From G020354785 sp964461435 (lineage in GTDB: Bacteria; Bacteroidota; Bacteroidia; Bacteroidales; UBA10428), in the NCBI GenBank assembly GCA_964461435.1, contig CAYWUI010000007.1, forward strand, positions 32,598-96,597: a stretch of 64,000 nt of DNA, read 5' to 3'. Positions within the stretch are counted from its first letter, which is position 1. Each line of letters begins with the position of its first letter. The position numbers were made by a program, and so were the translations under genes. Positions 1 through 8,445 of this stretch are shown here, piece after piece. A model generated the notes under the pieces. The model was not told the DNA's origin. It was given only the letters and a program-made list of their open reading frames with translations, and did no database searches.

Positions 1-1
1 T

Positions 2-286
2 ACCTACTGGAAATCCGAGATTATAGACTTTGTAATATTGCAGCAGGATGCGTTCGATAAAGTCGACCGGTCCACACCTGTGGAAAGGCAGAAATATATG
101 CTGGAACATGTTCTTAATGTATGTAATACAGAGTTTAATTTCGAATTATTTACAGAAATTGATATTTATTTTAAACGGATCATAAACCAGTACAAACAGA
201 TGAATTACTCTGAATTTAAATCAGAGAAATTTCTGAATTATGAAAAAGAACTATTGAAAATTATTGACGAACGAAAGGTATCATGA
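2..286 (+). CDS. atpA: V-type ATP synthase subunit A, C-terminal end (partial)
   Basis: This is the last 94 codons of the catalytic A subunit; the gene is cut by the left edge and enters in frame at base 2. Subunit A hydrolyses or makes ATP in the V1 head, together with subunit B. The visible part is the alpha-helical C-terminal domain; the stretch LQQDAFDKVD matches the conserved end of A subunits, where a similar QQNAFD motif is found. The stop overlaps the subunit B start by four bases (ATGA), which indicates translational coupling. Identification rests on this motif plus the following B, D, I and K genes. The nucleotide-binding domain lies outside the window. Confidence 0.9.
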   Translation, partial: TYWKSEIIDFVILQQDAFDKVDRSTPVERQKYMLEHVLNVCNTEFNFELFTEIDIYFKRIINQYKQMNYSEFKSEKFLNYEKELLKIIDERKVS

Positions 287-1608
287 TGGAGACCAGAGCT
301 TTTCAGAAAATATATACTAAAATCAATCAGATCACCAAGGCAACATGTTCATTACAGGCCCATGGCATAGGGTATGAAGAGCTGGCCATTGTTAACGGAA
401 AACTGGCCCAGGTTGTTAAGGTCATTGAAGATACTGTTACTTTGCAGGTATATGGAGGCACTGAAGGAATACCTACAAATGCAGAAGTAACATTCCTCGG
501 CAAGCCACCTACCCTGAAAGTCAGTGATGACCTTGCCGGAAGGTTTTTTAATGCTTATGGCATGCCTATTGACGGAGGCCCGGATATAGAAGGTGAAGAA
601 CGGGAAATAGGGGGACCTTCAGTGAACCCGGTAAGAAGAGAGCAGCCTTCAGAATTGATAGCAACAGGTATAGCAGGTATAGACCTGAATAACACCCTGG
701 TATCGGGACAAAAAATACCGTTTTTTGCAGATCCTGACCAGCCCTATAACCAGGTTATGGCGATGGTAGCATTAAGGGCAAAGGCTGACAAGATAATCCT
801 GGGAGGAATGGGACTTACAAACGATGACTACCTTTTTTATAAGAATGTCTTTGATAACGCAGGAGTCCTTGATCATATAATAAGCTTTGTAAATACAACC
901 GAAAATCCACCTGTGGAGAGGTTACTGGTCCCGGAAATGGCACTTACTGCCGCAGAGTATTTTGCCGTTGACAAAAACCAGAGCGTCGTTGTGCTTCTTA
1001 CTGATATGACACTTTATGCCGACGCATTAAGTATAGTATCAAACCGCATGGACCAGATACCGTCCAAAGACAGTATGCCCGGCTCACTCTATAGTGACCT
1101 GGCGAAAATCTATGAAAAAGCGGTTCAGTTTCCTGACGGAGGGTCAATTACCATTATTGCCGTCACAACATTGTCAGGAGGAGACATTACCCATGCTATC
1201 CCCGATAATACAGGGTACATCACCGAGGGACAGCTGTTTCTGAGAAGAGACTCTGATATTGGAAAAGTTATTGTCGATCCCTTTAGAAGTTTATCGCGGT
1301 TGAAACAACTTGTAATAGGCAAAAAAACGAGAGAAGATCATCCCCAGGTTATGAACTCTGCAATAAGATTATATGCAGATGCGGCTAATGCAAAAACCAA
1401 GCTTGAAAATGGATTTGACCTGACGGACTATGATGAGCGAAGCCTCAAGTTTGCAAAAGCCTATTCAGAAAAACTTTTAGCTATTGACGTTAACATTGAT
1501 ATTGATGAAATGCTAAACACAGGATGGTATTTATTTAAAGAATATTTTAAGCCTGAAGAAGTGGGTGCAAAAAAGGAACTGGTAGATAAATACTGGCCAA
1601 AAGAATAA
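283..1608 (+). CDS. atpB: V-type ATP synthase subunit B
   Basis: This is the non-catalytic nucleotide-binding subunit of the V1 head, 441 residues, close to the usual length of 430-470. The N-terminal beta-barrel covers roughly residues 1-80. In place of a Walker A loop the protein has FADPDQPYNQ at residues 148-157, after SGQKIPFF; loss of a proper P-loop is normal for B subunits, although this version departs strongly from the common GSGLPHNE form. The central Rossmann-like domain and helical C-terminus follow. ATGATG at 283 gives two possible starts one codon apart. The gene overlaps subunit A by four bases and is two bases from subunit D, so the genes are co-transcribed. Confidence 0.95.
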   Translation: MMETRAFQKIYTKINQITKATCSLQAHGIGYEELAIVNGKLAQVVKVIEDTVTLQVYGGTEGIPTNAEVTFLGKPPTLKVSDDLAGRFFNAYGMPIDGGPDIEGEEREIGGPSVNPVRREQPSELIATGIAGIDLNNTLVSGQKIPFFADPDQPYNQVMAMVALRAKADKIILGGMGLTNDDYLFYKNVFDNAGVLDHIISFVNTTENPPVERLLVPEMALTAAEYFAVDKNQSVVVLLTDMTLYADALSIVSNRMDQIPSKDSMPGSLYSDLAKIYEKAVQFPDGGSITIIAVTTLSGGDITHAIPDNTGYITEGQLFLRRDSDIGKVIVDPFRSLSRLKQLVIGKKTREDHPQVMNSAIRLYADAANAKTKLENGFDLTDYDERSLKFAKAYSEKLLAIDVNIDIDEMLNTGWYLFKEYFKPEEVGAKKELVDKYWPKE

Positions 1609-1610
1609 TT

Positions 1611-2213
1611 ATGGCAATAAAATTCCAATATAATAAAACTTCATTACAGCAACTTCATAAGCAGCTTAACATGAGGGTTAGGGCCCTGCCAACTATCAAA
1701 AACAAAGAGTCGGCTCTCAGGGTTGAGGTAAAAAGAGCCAGGGATAAAATGACCAGCCTGGAACAAATACTTAAAGAAAAGATCAGACAATATGATTATA
1801 TGAGCAAATTATGGGTGGAATTTGATGCAAGCCTCGTAGGTATAGATAATGTGAGATTATCGGTTAAAAATATTGCAGGGGTCAAGACACCTGTCCTTGA
1901 TGGAATTGACTTCTACACTAAAAAGTTCAGCATCTTTAATAAGCCCAAATGGTATCTTGACGGTGTGGCATTAATAAAGGAAATTGCTTCAATAGCTATT
2001 GAGAAAGAAGTATTTAACAGAAAAATGCAGCTTGTTGACCGTGCCAGAAAAAAAACAACACAAAAGGTAAACTTATATGAAAAAGTGCAGATTCCCGGAT
2101 TTGAAGAGGCAATATTAAAAATAAAAAGATTCATGGAGGATGAGGAATGTCTCTCCAAATCTGCCCAGAAGATCGTTAAAAACAGGCAGCAGCAAATAGA
2201 ACTTGTGCAATGA
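1611..2213 (+). CDS. atpD: V-type ATP synthase subunit D (central stalk)
   Basis: A 200-residue protein with long charged helices at both ends, as expected for the antiparallel coiled-coil rotor shaft that passes through the A3B3 head and couples ATP turnover to membrane rotation. The N-terminal segment (FQYNKTSLQQL, then the RALPTIKNKESAL region) matches the D family start, and the C-terminal helix ends in KNRQQQIELVQ. It sits directly after subunit B, and its stop overlaps the subunit I start (ATGA at 2210), so translation is likely coupled. In the archaeal and enterococcal operons the order differs; B-D-I-K is the order commonly seen in Bacteroidota. Confidence 0.92.
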   Translation: MAIKFQYNKTSLQQLHKQLNMRVRALPTIKNKESALRVEVKRARDKMTSLEQILKEKIRQYDYMSKLWVEFDASLVGIDNVRLSVKNIAGVKTPVLDGIDFYTKKFSIFNKPKWYLDGVALIKEIASIAIEKEVFNRKMQLVDRARKKTTQKVNLYEKVQIPGFEEAILKIKRFMEDEECLSKSAQKIVKNRQQQIELVQ

Positions 2214-4021
2214 TCATACCTATGAAGAAATATTCATTCCTTGTTTATCATAAGGAATATTCTGAATTTCTGAACGAGCTTCAAAAAACAGGAGTATTGC
2301 ATGTTATTGAAAAACAATCCGGTGAACTGGCAGATGAAAAACTCAGGGACCGGTATGACCTTATTAATCAATATAATTCAGTTATAAAATTTCTGCAGAA
2401 AAGGGCAATCGAGAATAAATCAGGCTCAATATCAGCATCTGACGGACTGAAAATTTTGAAAGAAATTCAAAATATCCAGTCTGAGGTTGAAATTAATACT
2501 CAGCAACTATCTGCCCTAAAAAAAGAAATAATTCAGATTCAACCATGGGGAGATTTCTCATTTGAAGGCATTAATAAATTAAAAGAACATGACTTTAATA
2601 TCAGGTTTTTCATATGTACAGCTAAAAAATTCGATAATGAGTGGAAAGCAAAATACAGCTTAGAAGAAATAAATCAATACGGGGGGAAAATATATTTTGT
2701 TATTGTCCAGGAGGGCGAAGAAAATATCGATATTGATGCTGAAGAGATAAAACTACCTGAAACATCACTTTCCAGGTTATTAAAAAAGCATAAGGAGATA
2801 GAAGAAATTCTGACAAAGTCAGAGGAGATATTCGATATGTATGCTGAAAAGTACATACCCCTGCTTATTTCCGACAGGGACAAGCTGCAGGAACATTTTG
2901 ATTTTGAAAGCGTTGTGTTTAACACTGAAAAGCAGGTGGATGAAAAGCTGATGTTACTTGAGGGATGGGTGCCTGAAGATAAGGTAGAAGAAATAAACTT
3001 ATTTCTTAACAAATCAGGCATATTTTTCATTACTTCAAAACCTGGTATCGACGATAAAATTCCGATTAAGTTAAGGAACAGCAGATTTGCCAGGTTATTC
3101 GAACCTATTGCAAAGCTTTATTCCATGCCGGACTATAAAGAGCTTGATCTGACACCTTTCTTTGCTCCTTTCTTCATGATGTTTTTTGGATTCTGCCTTG
3201 GTGATGCAGGGTACGGATTATTATTCGTTGTTGCTGCCAGTATAATCAAGCTACGGGCAAAGAGTAATTTAAAACCACTGCTTACCCTGGTACAAATCCT
3301 GGGAGGTTCGACAATTGTTTTCGGGCTGCTCTCAGGAACCATCTTTGGAATCGATTTAATAAAGGCCGATATAGCATTCATGGCAAACCTGAAAAAAATA
3401 TTCCTTGATCCCAGGGAGATGTTCTATTTTGCAATTATCCTCGGAGGGATACAGATAATTTTCGGAATGTTTGTAAAAATACTGAATATAACAAAACAGC
3501 TGGGATTCAGATATGCACTGTCAACACTCGGCTGGCTTATTTTAATTATAAGCAGTGTATTGTTTATTGCACTTAATAAAATATCTGAAACCGGATCGGA
3601 TATTTTGAAATACAGTTACTTAATGGTATTATGTGCCAGTTTAATAATGATAATATTTCTTAATAATCCCGGAAAAGGAGTGCTGGGAAACATTGGTAAA
3701 GGCATGGGAGATGTATATTTTACAGCCACCGGCGTATTTGGAGATCTCCTTTCATATATCAGGCTTTTCGCCCTGGGTATTTCAAGTTCAATTCTGGGAT
3801 ATGTATTTAATTATCTGGCTATAGAAATGAGCGGAGACACTATAATACTCAGCCAGATTATATTTCTGTTAATACTTGTCGTTGGTCATTCGATAAATAT
3901 CTTTATGTCAGTTCTGGGTGCATTCGTGCACCCGCTCCGTTTAACTTTTGTTGAATTTTACAAGAATGCCGGTTTTGCCGGAGGCGGCAAAGAATATAAA
4001 CCCTTTAAAAAAAACCAGTAA
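2210..4021 (+). CDS. ntpI: V-type ATP synthase subunit I (membrane stator, a-subunit homologue)
   Basis: A 603-residue protein. The N-terminal half is cytoplasmic, with coiled-coil segments around residues 15-110 and 190-230. The C-terminal half, from about residue 310, carries the membrane helices, beginning with a PFFAPFFMMFFGFCLGDAGY segment. The motif SYIRLFALG contains the essential arginine (residue 518), which faces the glutamate of subunit K during ion translocation. The protein holds the ion half-channels and anchors the stator. It is somewhat shorter than the 640-670 residues of many homologues, mainly in the N-terminal arm. A 33-base gap separates it from subunit K. Confidence 0.93.
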   Translation: MIIPMKKYSFLVYHKEYSEFLNELQKTGVLHVIEKQSGELADEKLRDRYDLINQYNSVIKFLQKRAIENKSGSISASDGLKILKEIQNIQSEVEINTQQLSALKKEIIQIQPWGDFSFEGINKLKEHDFNIRFFICTAKKFDNEWKAKYSLEEINQYGGKIYFVIVQEGEENIDIDAEEIKLPETSLSRLLKKHKEIEEILTKSEEIFDMYAEKYIPLLISDRDKLQEHFDFESVVFNTEKQVDEKLMLLEGWVPEDKVEEINLFLNKSGIFFITSKPGIDDKIPIKLRNSRFARLFEPIAKLYSMPDYKELDLTPFFAPFFMMFFGFCLGDAGYGLLFVVAASIIKLRAKSNLKPLLTLVQILGGSTIVFGLLSGTIFGIDLIKADIAFMANLKKIFLDPREMFYFAIILGGIQIIFGMFVKILNITKQLGFRYALSTLGWLILIISSVLFIALNKISETGSDILKYSYLMVLCASLIMIIFLNNPGKGVLGNIGKGMGDVYFTATGVFGDLLSYIRLFALGISSSILGYVFNYLAIEMSGDTIILSQIIFLLILVVGHSINIFMSVLGAFVHPLRLTFVEFYKNAGFAGGGKEYKPFKKNQ

Positions 4022-4054
4022 ATATTTAATAAATAAACCTAAAATATTAAAATT

Positions 4055-4522
4055 ATGACAACAGCGATTATCTTGGCTTATATTGGAGTGGGACTAATGA
4101 TTGGATTGGCAGGTACAGGAAGTGCAATTGGTGTAACCATAGCCGGAAATGCAACAATTGGTGCATTGAAGAAAAACGAGGAAGCATTTGGAAGTTATAT
4201 GTTGCTTAGTGCTTTGCCCGGGACCCAGGGCCTTTATGGATTTGCCGGTTATTTTGTGCTTGCCAATATTTATGGAGTAATCACTCCTGATATAACATTA
4301 TTTAATGGTGTGGCAGTATTCGGGGCAGGATTTGCTCTGGGTCTTGTTGGTTTGCTTTCTGCTATCCGTCAGGGACAAGTATGTGCCAACGGTATTGCAG
4401 CCATTGGTGCGGGATATAATGTTTTCGGAAGAACTATGATATTAGCGGTGTTCCCTGAACTATATGCCATTATTGCTTTTGCAGCAACGTTTTTAATCGG
4501 GGGTTCTCTTAACGTGGGTTAG
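4055..4522 (+). CDS. ntpK: V-type ATP synthase subunit K (proteolipid rotor ring)
   Basis: A 155-residue protein with four membrane helices, the product of an internal duplication of the two-helix c-subunit hairpin, as in Enterococcus NtpK. The conserved LPGTQGLYGF motif lies at residues 54-63. The carrier carboxylate is E135, in FPELYAI. The residues corresponding to the five Na+ ligands in the Enterococcus hirae ring (Leu, Thr, Gln, Gln, Glu) can all be placed here as L54, T57, Q58, Q106 and E135. This supports a Na+-translocating enzyme, although the ion is inferred. It is the last V-ATPase gene seen here; subunits E and C/F are presumably upstream of the window. Confidence 0.95.
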   Translation: MTTAIILAYIGVGLMIGLAGTGSAIGVTIAGNATIGALKKNEEAFGSYMLLSALPGTQGLYGFAGYFVLANIYGVITPDITLFNGVAVFGAGFALGLVGLLSAIRQGQVCANGIAAIGAGYNVFGRTMILAVFPELYAIIAFAATFLIGGSLNVG

Positions 4523-4535
4523 TATATCTGAACTT

Positions 4536-5045
4536 ATGCTGGACTATATCTTACTTATATTTTCAATTTTATTAATCATCGTAGGTATAGCTGGCTGCAT
4601 TCTGCCTGTTATTCCGGGACCCCCCGTTGCCTATGCGGGCATGGTTATTGTATATTTCACAAAATTTGCTGATTTTAATGTCAACACTCTTTTTATTTTG
4701 GGAGCCCTGGCAATAATTGTCCAGTTATTCGATTATATTGTCCCTGCATGGGGAGCTAAGAAATTCGGAGGATCGAGGGCAGGTGTATGGGGAAGTATAG
4801 TAGGTTTAATTATAGGAATATTTTTTCTCCCTTTAGGGCCATTTGGCATTATAGGAATACTGGGAGGCCCCTTCTGCGGAGCACTTGTTGGTGAATTAAT
4901 TGCGGGAAAAGATACAGACAGTGCATTTAAGGCGGCATTCGGGACATTTATAGGATTTATCGCGGGAACATTAATGAAGCTGGCCGTTTCGGTTATTATT
5001 ACTGTTTTTTTCATTATGGGAATCTGGCACACTGTTCTGTCGTGA
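4536..5045 (+). CDS. DUF456 family membrane protein
   Basis: A 169-residue, very hydrophobic protein with glycine-rich membrane segments. The N-terminal pattern IAGCILPVIPGPPVAYAG is the hallmark of the DUF456 family, followed by a second glycine-rich half (GFIAGTLMKLAVS). The function of the family is not established. It starts 13 bases after subunit K and is probably transcribed with the ATPase genes, but there is no evidence that it is an ATPase component. Codon use resembles its neighbours. Family assignment is confident; role unknown. Confidence 0.85.
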   Translation: MLDYILLIFSILLIIVGIAGCILPVIPGPPVAYAGMVIVYFTKFADFNVNTLFILGALAIIVQLFDYIVPAWGAKKFGGSRAGVWGSIVGLIIGIFFLPLGPFGIIGILGGPFCGALVGELIAGKDTDSAFKAAFGTFIGFIAGTLMKLAVSVIITVFFIMGIWHTVLS

Positions 5046-5100
5046 ATGACTATTAATAGCTCTAATGCTAACGGCATAATATTATAATTAGCGGCATTTT

Positions 5101-5790
5101 ATGAAACCAGTAATTATTTCCCTTATAATTATACTTTCTGTTTCCGGAAATTTGTTTCCTCAGGCATCACAAGAAAAAAATTATTACTCTGATTTAAGTC
5201 TTAAGAATTTCAGAAAGGAACAGTTATTTCACGAAAAGATAGATTTTGAAAATATTGATTACCGGAGGCTGCACGCGGCAATTTTCTTTGTCACAAATGA
5301 AGAAAGAGCCAAAAAAAATCTGACTTTCCTTGAATATGCTCCGGAACTGGAAAAAGTTGCCATTATGCATTCAAGAGATATGAACAGGGATTCTTTTTTC
5401 AGCCATTTTAATCCTGCTGATAAAAAGAAAAAAACTCCCAATGACAGGGCCGTCCTGGCAGGAATATTAAATCCGTACCTTGCTGAGAATATTGCCACCT
5501 GCCACGGGTTAACTTATGTATCGGGGACCAATGTATTTATAAGGGGTGACGGACAGTTCAGCTACAAGACGGACGGTGAGTTAATACCTCCTCACACTTA
5601 TCTGTCCCTCGCCGAATCGGTAGTAGAAAACTGGATGAATTCAAAAGGACACAGGAAAAATATCCTGCTTGATACTGCCCTGCAACTGGGATGTGGTTCA
5701 GATTTTTATCGTGACGCGCACTTTAACAACATGCCTTCGTTTATGGTAACACAAAATTTTCAGCTATACGTGAAAATTAAATCAAAATAA
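5101..5790 (+). CDS. Secreted CAP-domain (SCP/PR1-like) protein
   Basis: A 229-residue protein with a signal peptide (residues about 1-20, ending near LFPQ). The CAP fold follows, with the family's conserved residues visible: His in IMHSRDM, His in FFSHF, Glu in LAENIA, and the final WMNSKGHRKNIL segment. CAP proteins are found outside the cytoplasm; their biochemical role in bacteria is mostly unknown, and proposed roles include lipid or metal binding and proteolysis. The gene follows the DUF456 gene on the same strand after a 55-base gap and is convergent with the RRM gene. Exact function cannot be given. Confidence 0.85.
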   Translation: MKPVIISLIIILSVSGNLFPQASQEKNYYSDLSLKNFRKEQLFHEKIDFENIDYRRLHAAIFFVTNEERAKKNLTFLEYAPELEKVAIMHSRDMNRDSFFSHFNPADKKKKTPNDRAVLAGILNPYLAENIATCHGLTYVSGTNVFIRGDGQFSYKTDGELIPPHTYLSLAESVVENWMNSKGHRKNILLDTALQLGCGSDFYRDAHFNNMPSFMVTQNFQLYVKIKSK

Positions 5791-5862
5791 TACCTCGTTA
5801 TAATTTAATAACTGAAAAATACTCCCGATAAGCGGAATAATAACCTTCTAATTTAATAATCT

Positions 5863-6126
5863 TCAGACCTTTTCTTTGATTTTCTTTGTAGAATGAGCTT
5901 TTAAAACCCTGAGGTTTCTGCCGGCAACTTCTTTGCCATCAAGGGTCTTAATCGCCTCCATAGCCTCCTTTTTGTCAGGCATTTCAATGAATGCAAATCC
6001 CTTTGATCTTCCTGTTCTTTTGTCTCTTATTATCTTTACAGTTTCAACTGTACCTAAAACCTCGAATATTTTTTGAATTTCAGCTTCTCCCAGTGAGTAG
6101 TTAATGTTACCAACGTAAATAGTCAT
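5863..6126 (-). CDS. RNA-binding protein with a single RRM domain
   Basis: An 87-residue protein consisting almost wholly of one RNA recognition motif. RNP2 is IYVGNI at residues 3-8 and RNP1 is KGFAFIEM near residues 43-50, so the aromatic RNA-contacting positions are kept. A short basic tail (HSTKKIKEKV) follows. Small single-RRM proteins are common in Bacteroidota and cyanobacteria and are thought to act as post-transcriptional regulators or RNA chaperones; the targets here are unknown. It is transcribed alone, convergent with the CAP gene. Confidence 0.9.
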   Translation of the reverse strand: MTIYVGNINYSLGEAEIQKIFEVLGTVETVKIIRDKRTGRSKGFAFIEMPDKKEAMEAIKTLDGKEVAGRNLRVLKAHSTKKIKEKV

Positions 6127-6268
6127 AATGCGAATTGTTGAGATTAGTAAAATAATATATACAAGTTAACAAATATTTTTTTTAAAAAGCAATTTTAAAA
6201 CAACAAAAAAATATTTTTTTAACTGACTGTATTCACCTTAATAGAATCTGTTTTAACCGATTATGCTG

Positions 6269-7282
6269 TTAATAATCCTGTATTTCACTTAATGTTGCTA
6301 CCATAACAGCCTTAATGGTATGAATGCGGTTCTCGGCCTCATCAAATACAACAGACTTATCAGACTCAAATACATCCTCTGTGACCTCCATTGAATCCAA
6401 TCCGTATTTCCGGTATATCTCTTCTCCTACTTTTGTTTCCCTGTTATGGAAGGCAGGGAGACAATGCAGAAATTTTACTTTCGGATTTCCCGTCATTTTT
6501 ATAACATCCGTATTAACCTGAAAAGCCTTTAATAATTTTATTCTTTCTGCCCAGGTCGAGGATGGTTCTCCCATGGAAACCCATACATCCGTATATAGGA
6601 AATCAACATCCTTTACAGCGTTTTCAATTTTATCAGTAATATATATTGATGCTCCTGATTTATCAGCTATATCCTTACATTTTTCCACCAGTTCCTTTTT
6701 AGGATGACACTGTACAGGTGCAGCCGCCCTGAAATCCATTCCCATTATTGCAGCTCCTGCCATTAGGGAATTTCCCATGTTATTCCTTGAATCACCGAGA
6801 TAACAAAATTTAATTTCATTCAGAGGTTTTTCAGCATGCTCCATCATAGTAAAAAAATCTGCCAGCACCTGTGTAGGATGAAATTCATCAGTAAGCCCGT
6901 TCCATACCGGTACCCCTGCATATCTTGCAAGTTCTTCAACTGTATACTGGCTGAATCCCCTGTATTCAATGCCGTCATACATTCTTCCCAGTACCCTCGC
7001 CGTATCTTTCATTGATTCCTTATGTCCTATCTGGGATCCGCCGCTATCAAGATATGTGACATTTGCTCCCTGATCAAAGGCAGCCACTTCAAAAGCACAC
7101 CTTGTTCTCGTTGATGTTTTCTCAAAAATTAACGCAATGTTTTTACCTTTGAGAAATTGCTTCTCTTTACCTTTATATTTTGCCTTCTTTAATTTTTCTG
7201 ATAATTCCAGTAAGAATTTAATTTCATCCTGCGAAAAATCAAGGAGTTTTACAAAATTTCTTTTTCCCAGATTAATTACCAT
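6269..7282 (-). CDS. argF: Ornithine carbamoyltransferase
   Basis: A 337-residue enzyme that makes citrulline from ornithine and carbamoyl phosphate. The carbamoyl-phosphate site STRTR is at residues 57-61 and the ornithine-site motif HCLP at 273-276. Length and the HCLPAFHNRE and EVTEDVFES regions fit the E. coli ArgF/ArcB type. Many Bacteroidota instead use an N-acetyl- or N-succinylornithine transcarbamylase for arginine synthesis, so this canonical enzyme could serve catabolism or be an alternative anabolic form. No arginine deiminase, carbamate kinase or arg genes lie beside it, so context does not decide between arcB and argF. Single-gene unit. Confidence 0.93.
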   Translation of the reverse strand: MVINLGKRNFVKLLDFSQDEIKFLLELSEKLKKAKYKGKEKQFLKGKNIALIFEKTSTRTRCAFEVAAFDQGANVTYLDSGGSQIGHKESMKDTARVLGRMYDGIEYRGFSQYTVEELARYAGVPVWNGLTDEFHPTQVLADFFTMMEHAEKPLNEIKFCYLGDSRNNMGNSLMAGAAIMGMDFRAAAPVQCHPKKELVEKCKDIADKSGASIYITDKIENAVKDVDFLYTDVWVSMGEPSSTWAERIKLLKAFQVNTDVIKMTGNPKVKFLHCLPAFHNRETKVGEEIYRKYGLDSMEVTEDVFESDKSVVFDEAENRIHTIKAVMVATLSEIQDY

Positions 7283-7641
7283 TTGTATAAATATTTATTT
7301 TGAATTTATAAATATAATATTTTAATTACCCATTACCTGCAATATAATAAAGCTGGCATTAACAAAATACACTGTTATTCAAGACTTAAATAAACTTCAA
7401 ATATACGGAATATTTATTAACTATTGTAATGATATTGAATGGATTTTGTGAATATTTATACATATTTTTATTTTATGACTAATTTTTAAAAAAATGTTAT
7501 ATTAGATTTTTCTTAATCAAGTTAATTATATGATTGGTATTATGATTTTATAATATCATCAAACAACAAAGAAAGAACCTAACAAACAGATTAATCAAAC
7601 GTATATTTTCGAAAATTATTTAACTTCCCTAAAATAAAGAA
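7283..7641. other. Divergent intergenic region, no gene seen
   Basis: About 360 very AT-rich bases between the divergently transcribed ornithine carbamoyltransferase and lipoprotein genes. It must hold both promoters. No convincing promoter pair, RNA gene or repeat could be picked out by eye. Confidence 0.5.
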
Positions 7642-8322
7642 ATGAAATATTTGCTGGTGGCAGTACCTTTTCTATTACTCCTGACTACATGTAAAAGAGG
7701 CGATTATGAAGATAAGTACAGTAACGGTCTTATTGAATATAAAATAAATTACCTCGAAAATGAACTGACGGAGATATCGCCAAGCTTACTGCCAAAAAAG
7801 ATGAAGCTGGAATTTAGCCCCAATTATTCTACAAATACAATAGAAGGCTTTATGGGGTTTTTTAAACTTAGTAACCACACAAATTTCAGGCATAAAAAGT
7901 GCGTTACCTTATTGGAAGTCCTGAATAAAAAATACCTGTTTAAAGGTAAGAAAGGTGAGTCAATGTGCTGCTTCGATGAAAATCCTGATATGGAAATTGA
8001 ATATACAGATGAAATAAAAGAAATAGCAGGTTTTAAATGTAAAAAAGTGATTGTCACATTGCCCGGACAAAATGATACATTTGACGTTTATTATACCAAT
8101 GAAATATCCATAGCAAAACCGAATTCTGTTAATCCTTACTACCAGATTGATGGTGTATTAATGGAATTCCAGCTTAAGCTTGCTTATTTAAAAATGCGGT
8201 TTACTGCAGAAAAATTTGTGCCAATTCAGAATAACAAAATCAAGGAATTCACTGTGCCTGATAATTACCGTGAAGTTACCAGAGAACAGATGACTTATAT
8301 CATTAAGCGGCTCATGGAATAA
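7642..8322 (+). CDS. Putative lipoprotein of unknown function (GLPGLI/DUF4412-like)
   Basis: A 226-residue protein with a lipoprotein signal (LLLLTTC, Cys17). The rest has the look of a periplasmic beta-rich domain: an IEYKINYLENE strand near the start, then a segment with several cysteines (KCVTLLE, MCCFDENPD, GFKCKKVIV) and a C-terminal helix. The layout, with a strand giving YKINY then EIAGFKCKKV, recalls the DUF4412/GLPGLI group of Bacteroidota, in which a protein modifies or binds unknown partners, but the match is only by general pattern. It stands alone upstream of ftsK with a 123-base gap. Function unknown. Confidence 0.6.
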   Translation: MKYLLVAVPFLLLLTTCKRGDYEDKYSNGLIEYKINYLENELTEISPSLLPKKMKLEFSPNYSTNTIEGFMGFFKLSNHTNFRHKKCVTLLEVLNKKYLFKGKKGESMCCFDENPDMEIEYTDEIKEIAGFKCKKVIVTLPGQNDTFDVYYTNEISIAKPNSVNPYYQIDGVLMEFQLKLAYLKMRFTAEKFVPIQNNKIKEFTVPDNYREVTREQMTYIIKRLME

Positions 8323-8445
8323 CTGCCCGATAACTTATTAACCGCTGCCTGTTATTAACTTTAGTAATAAAATCTTTTATTATTTTAATTTGAATCAAAC
8401 ACTTATTAATTTTAAGGCATATTTATGATGCTTTAAAATTCATCA

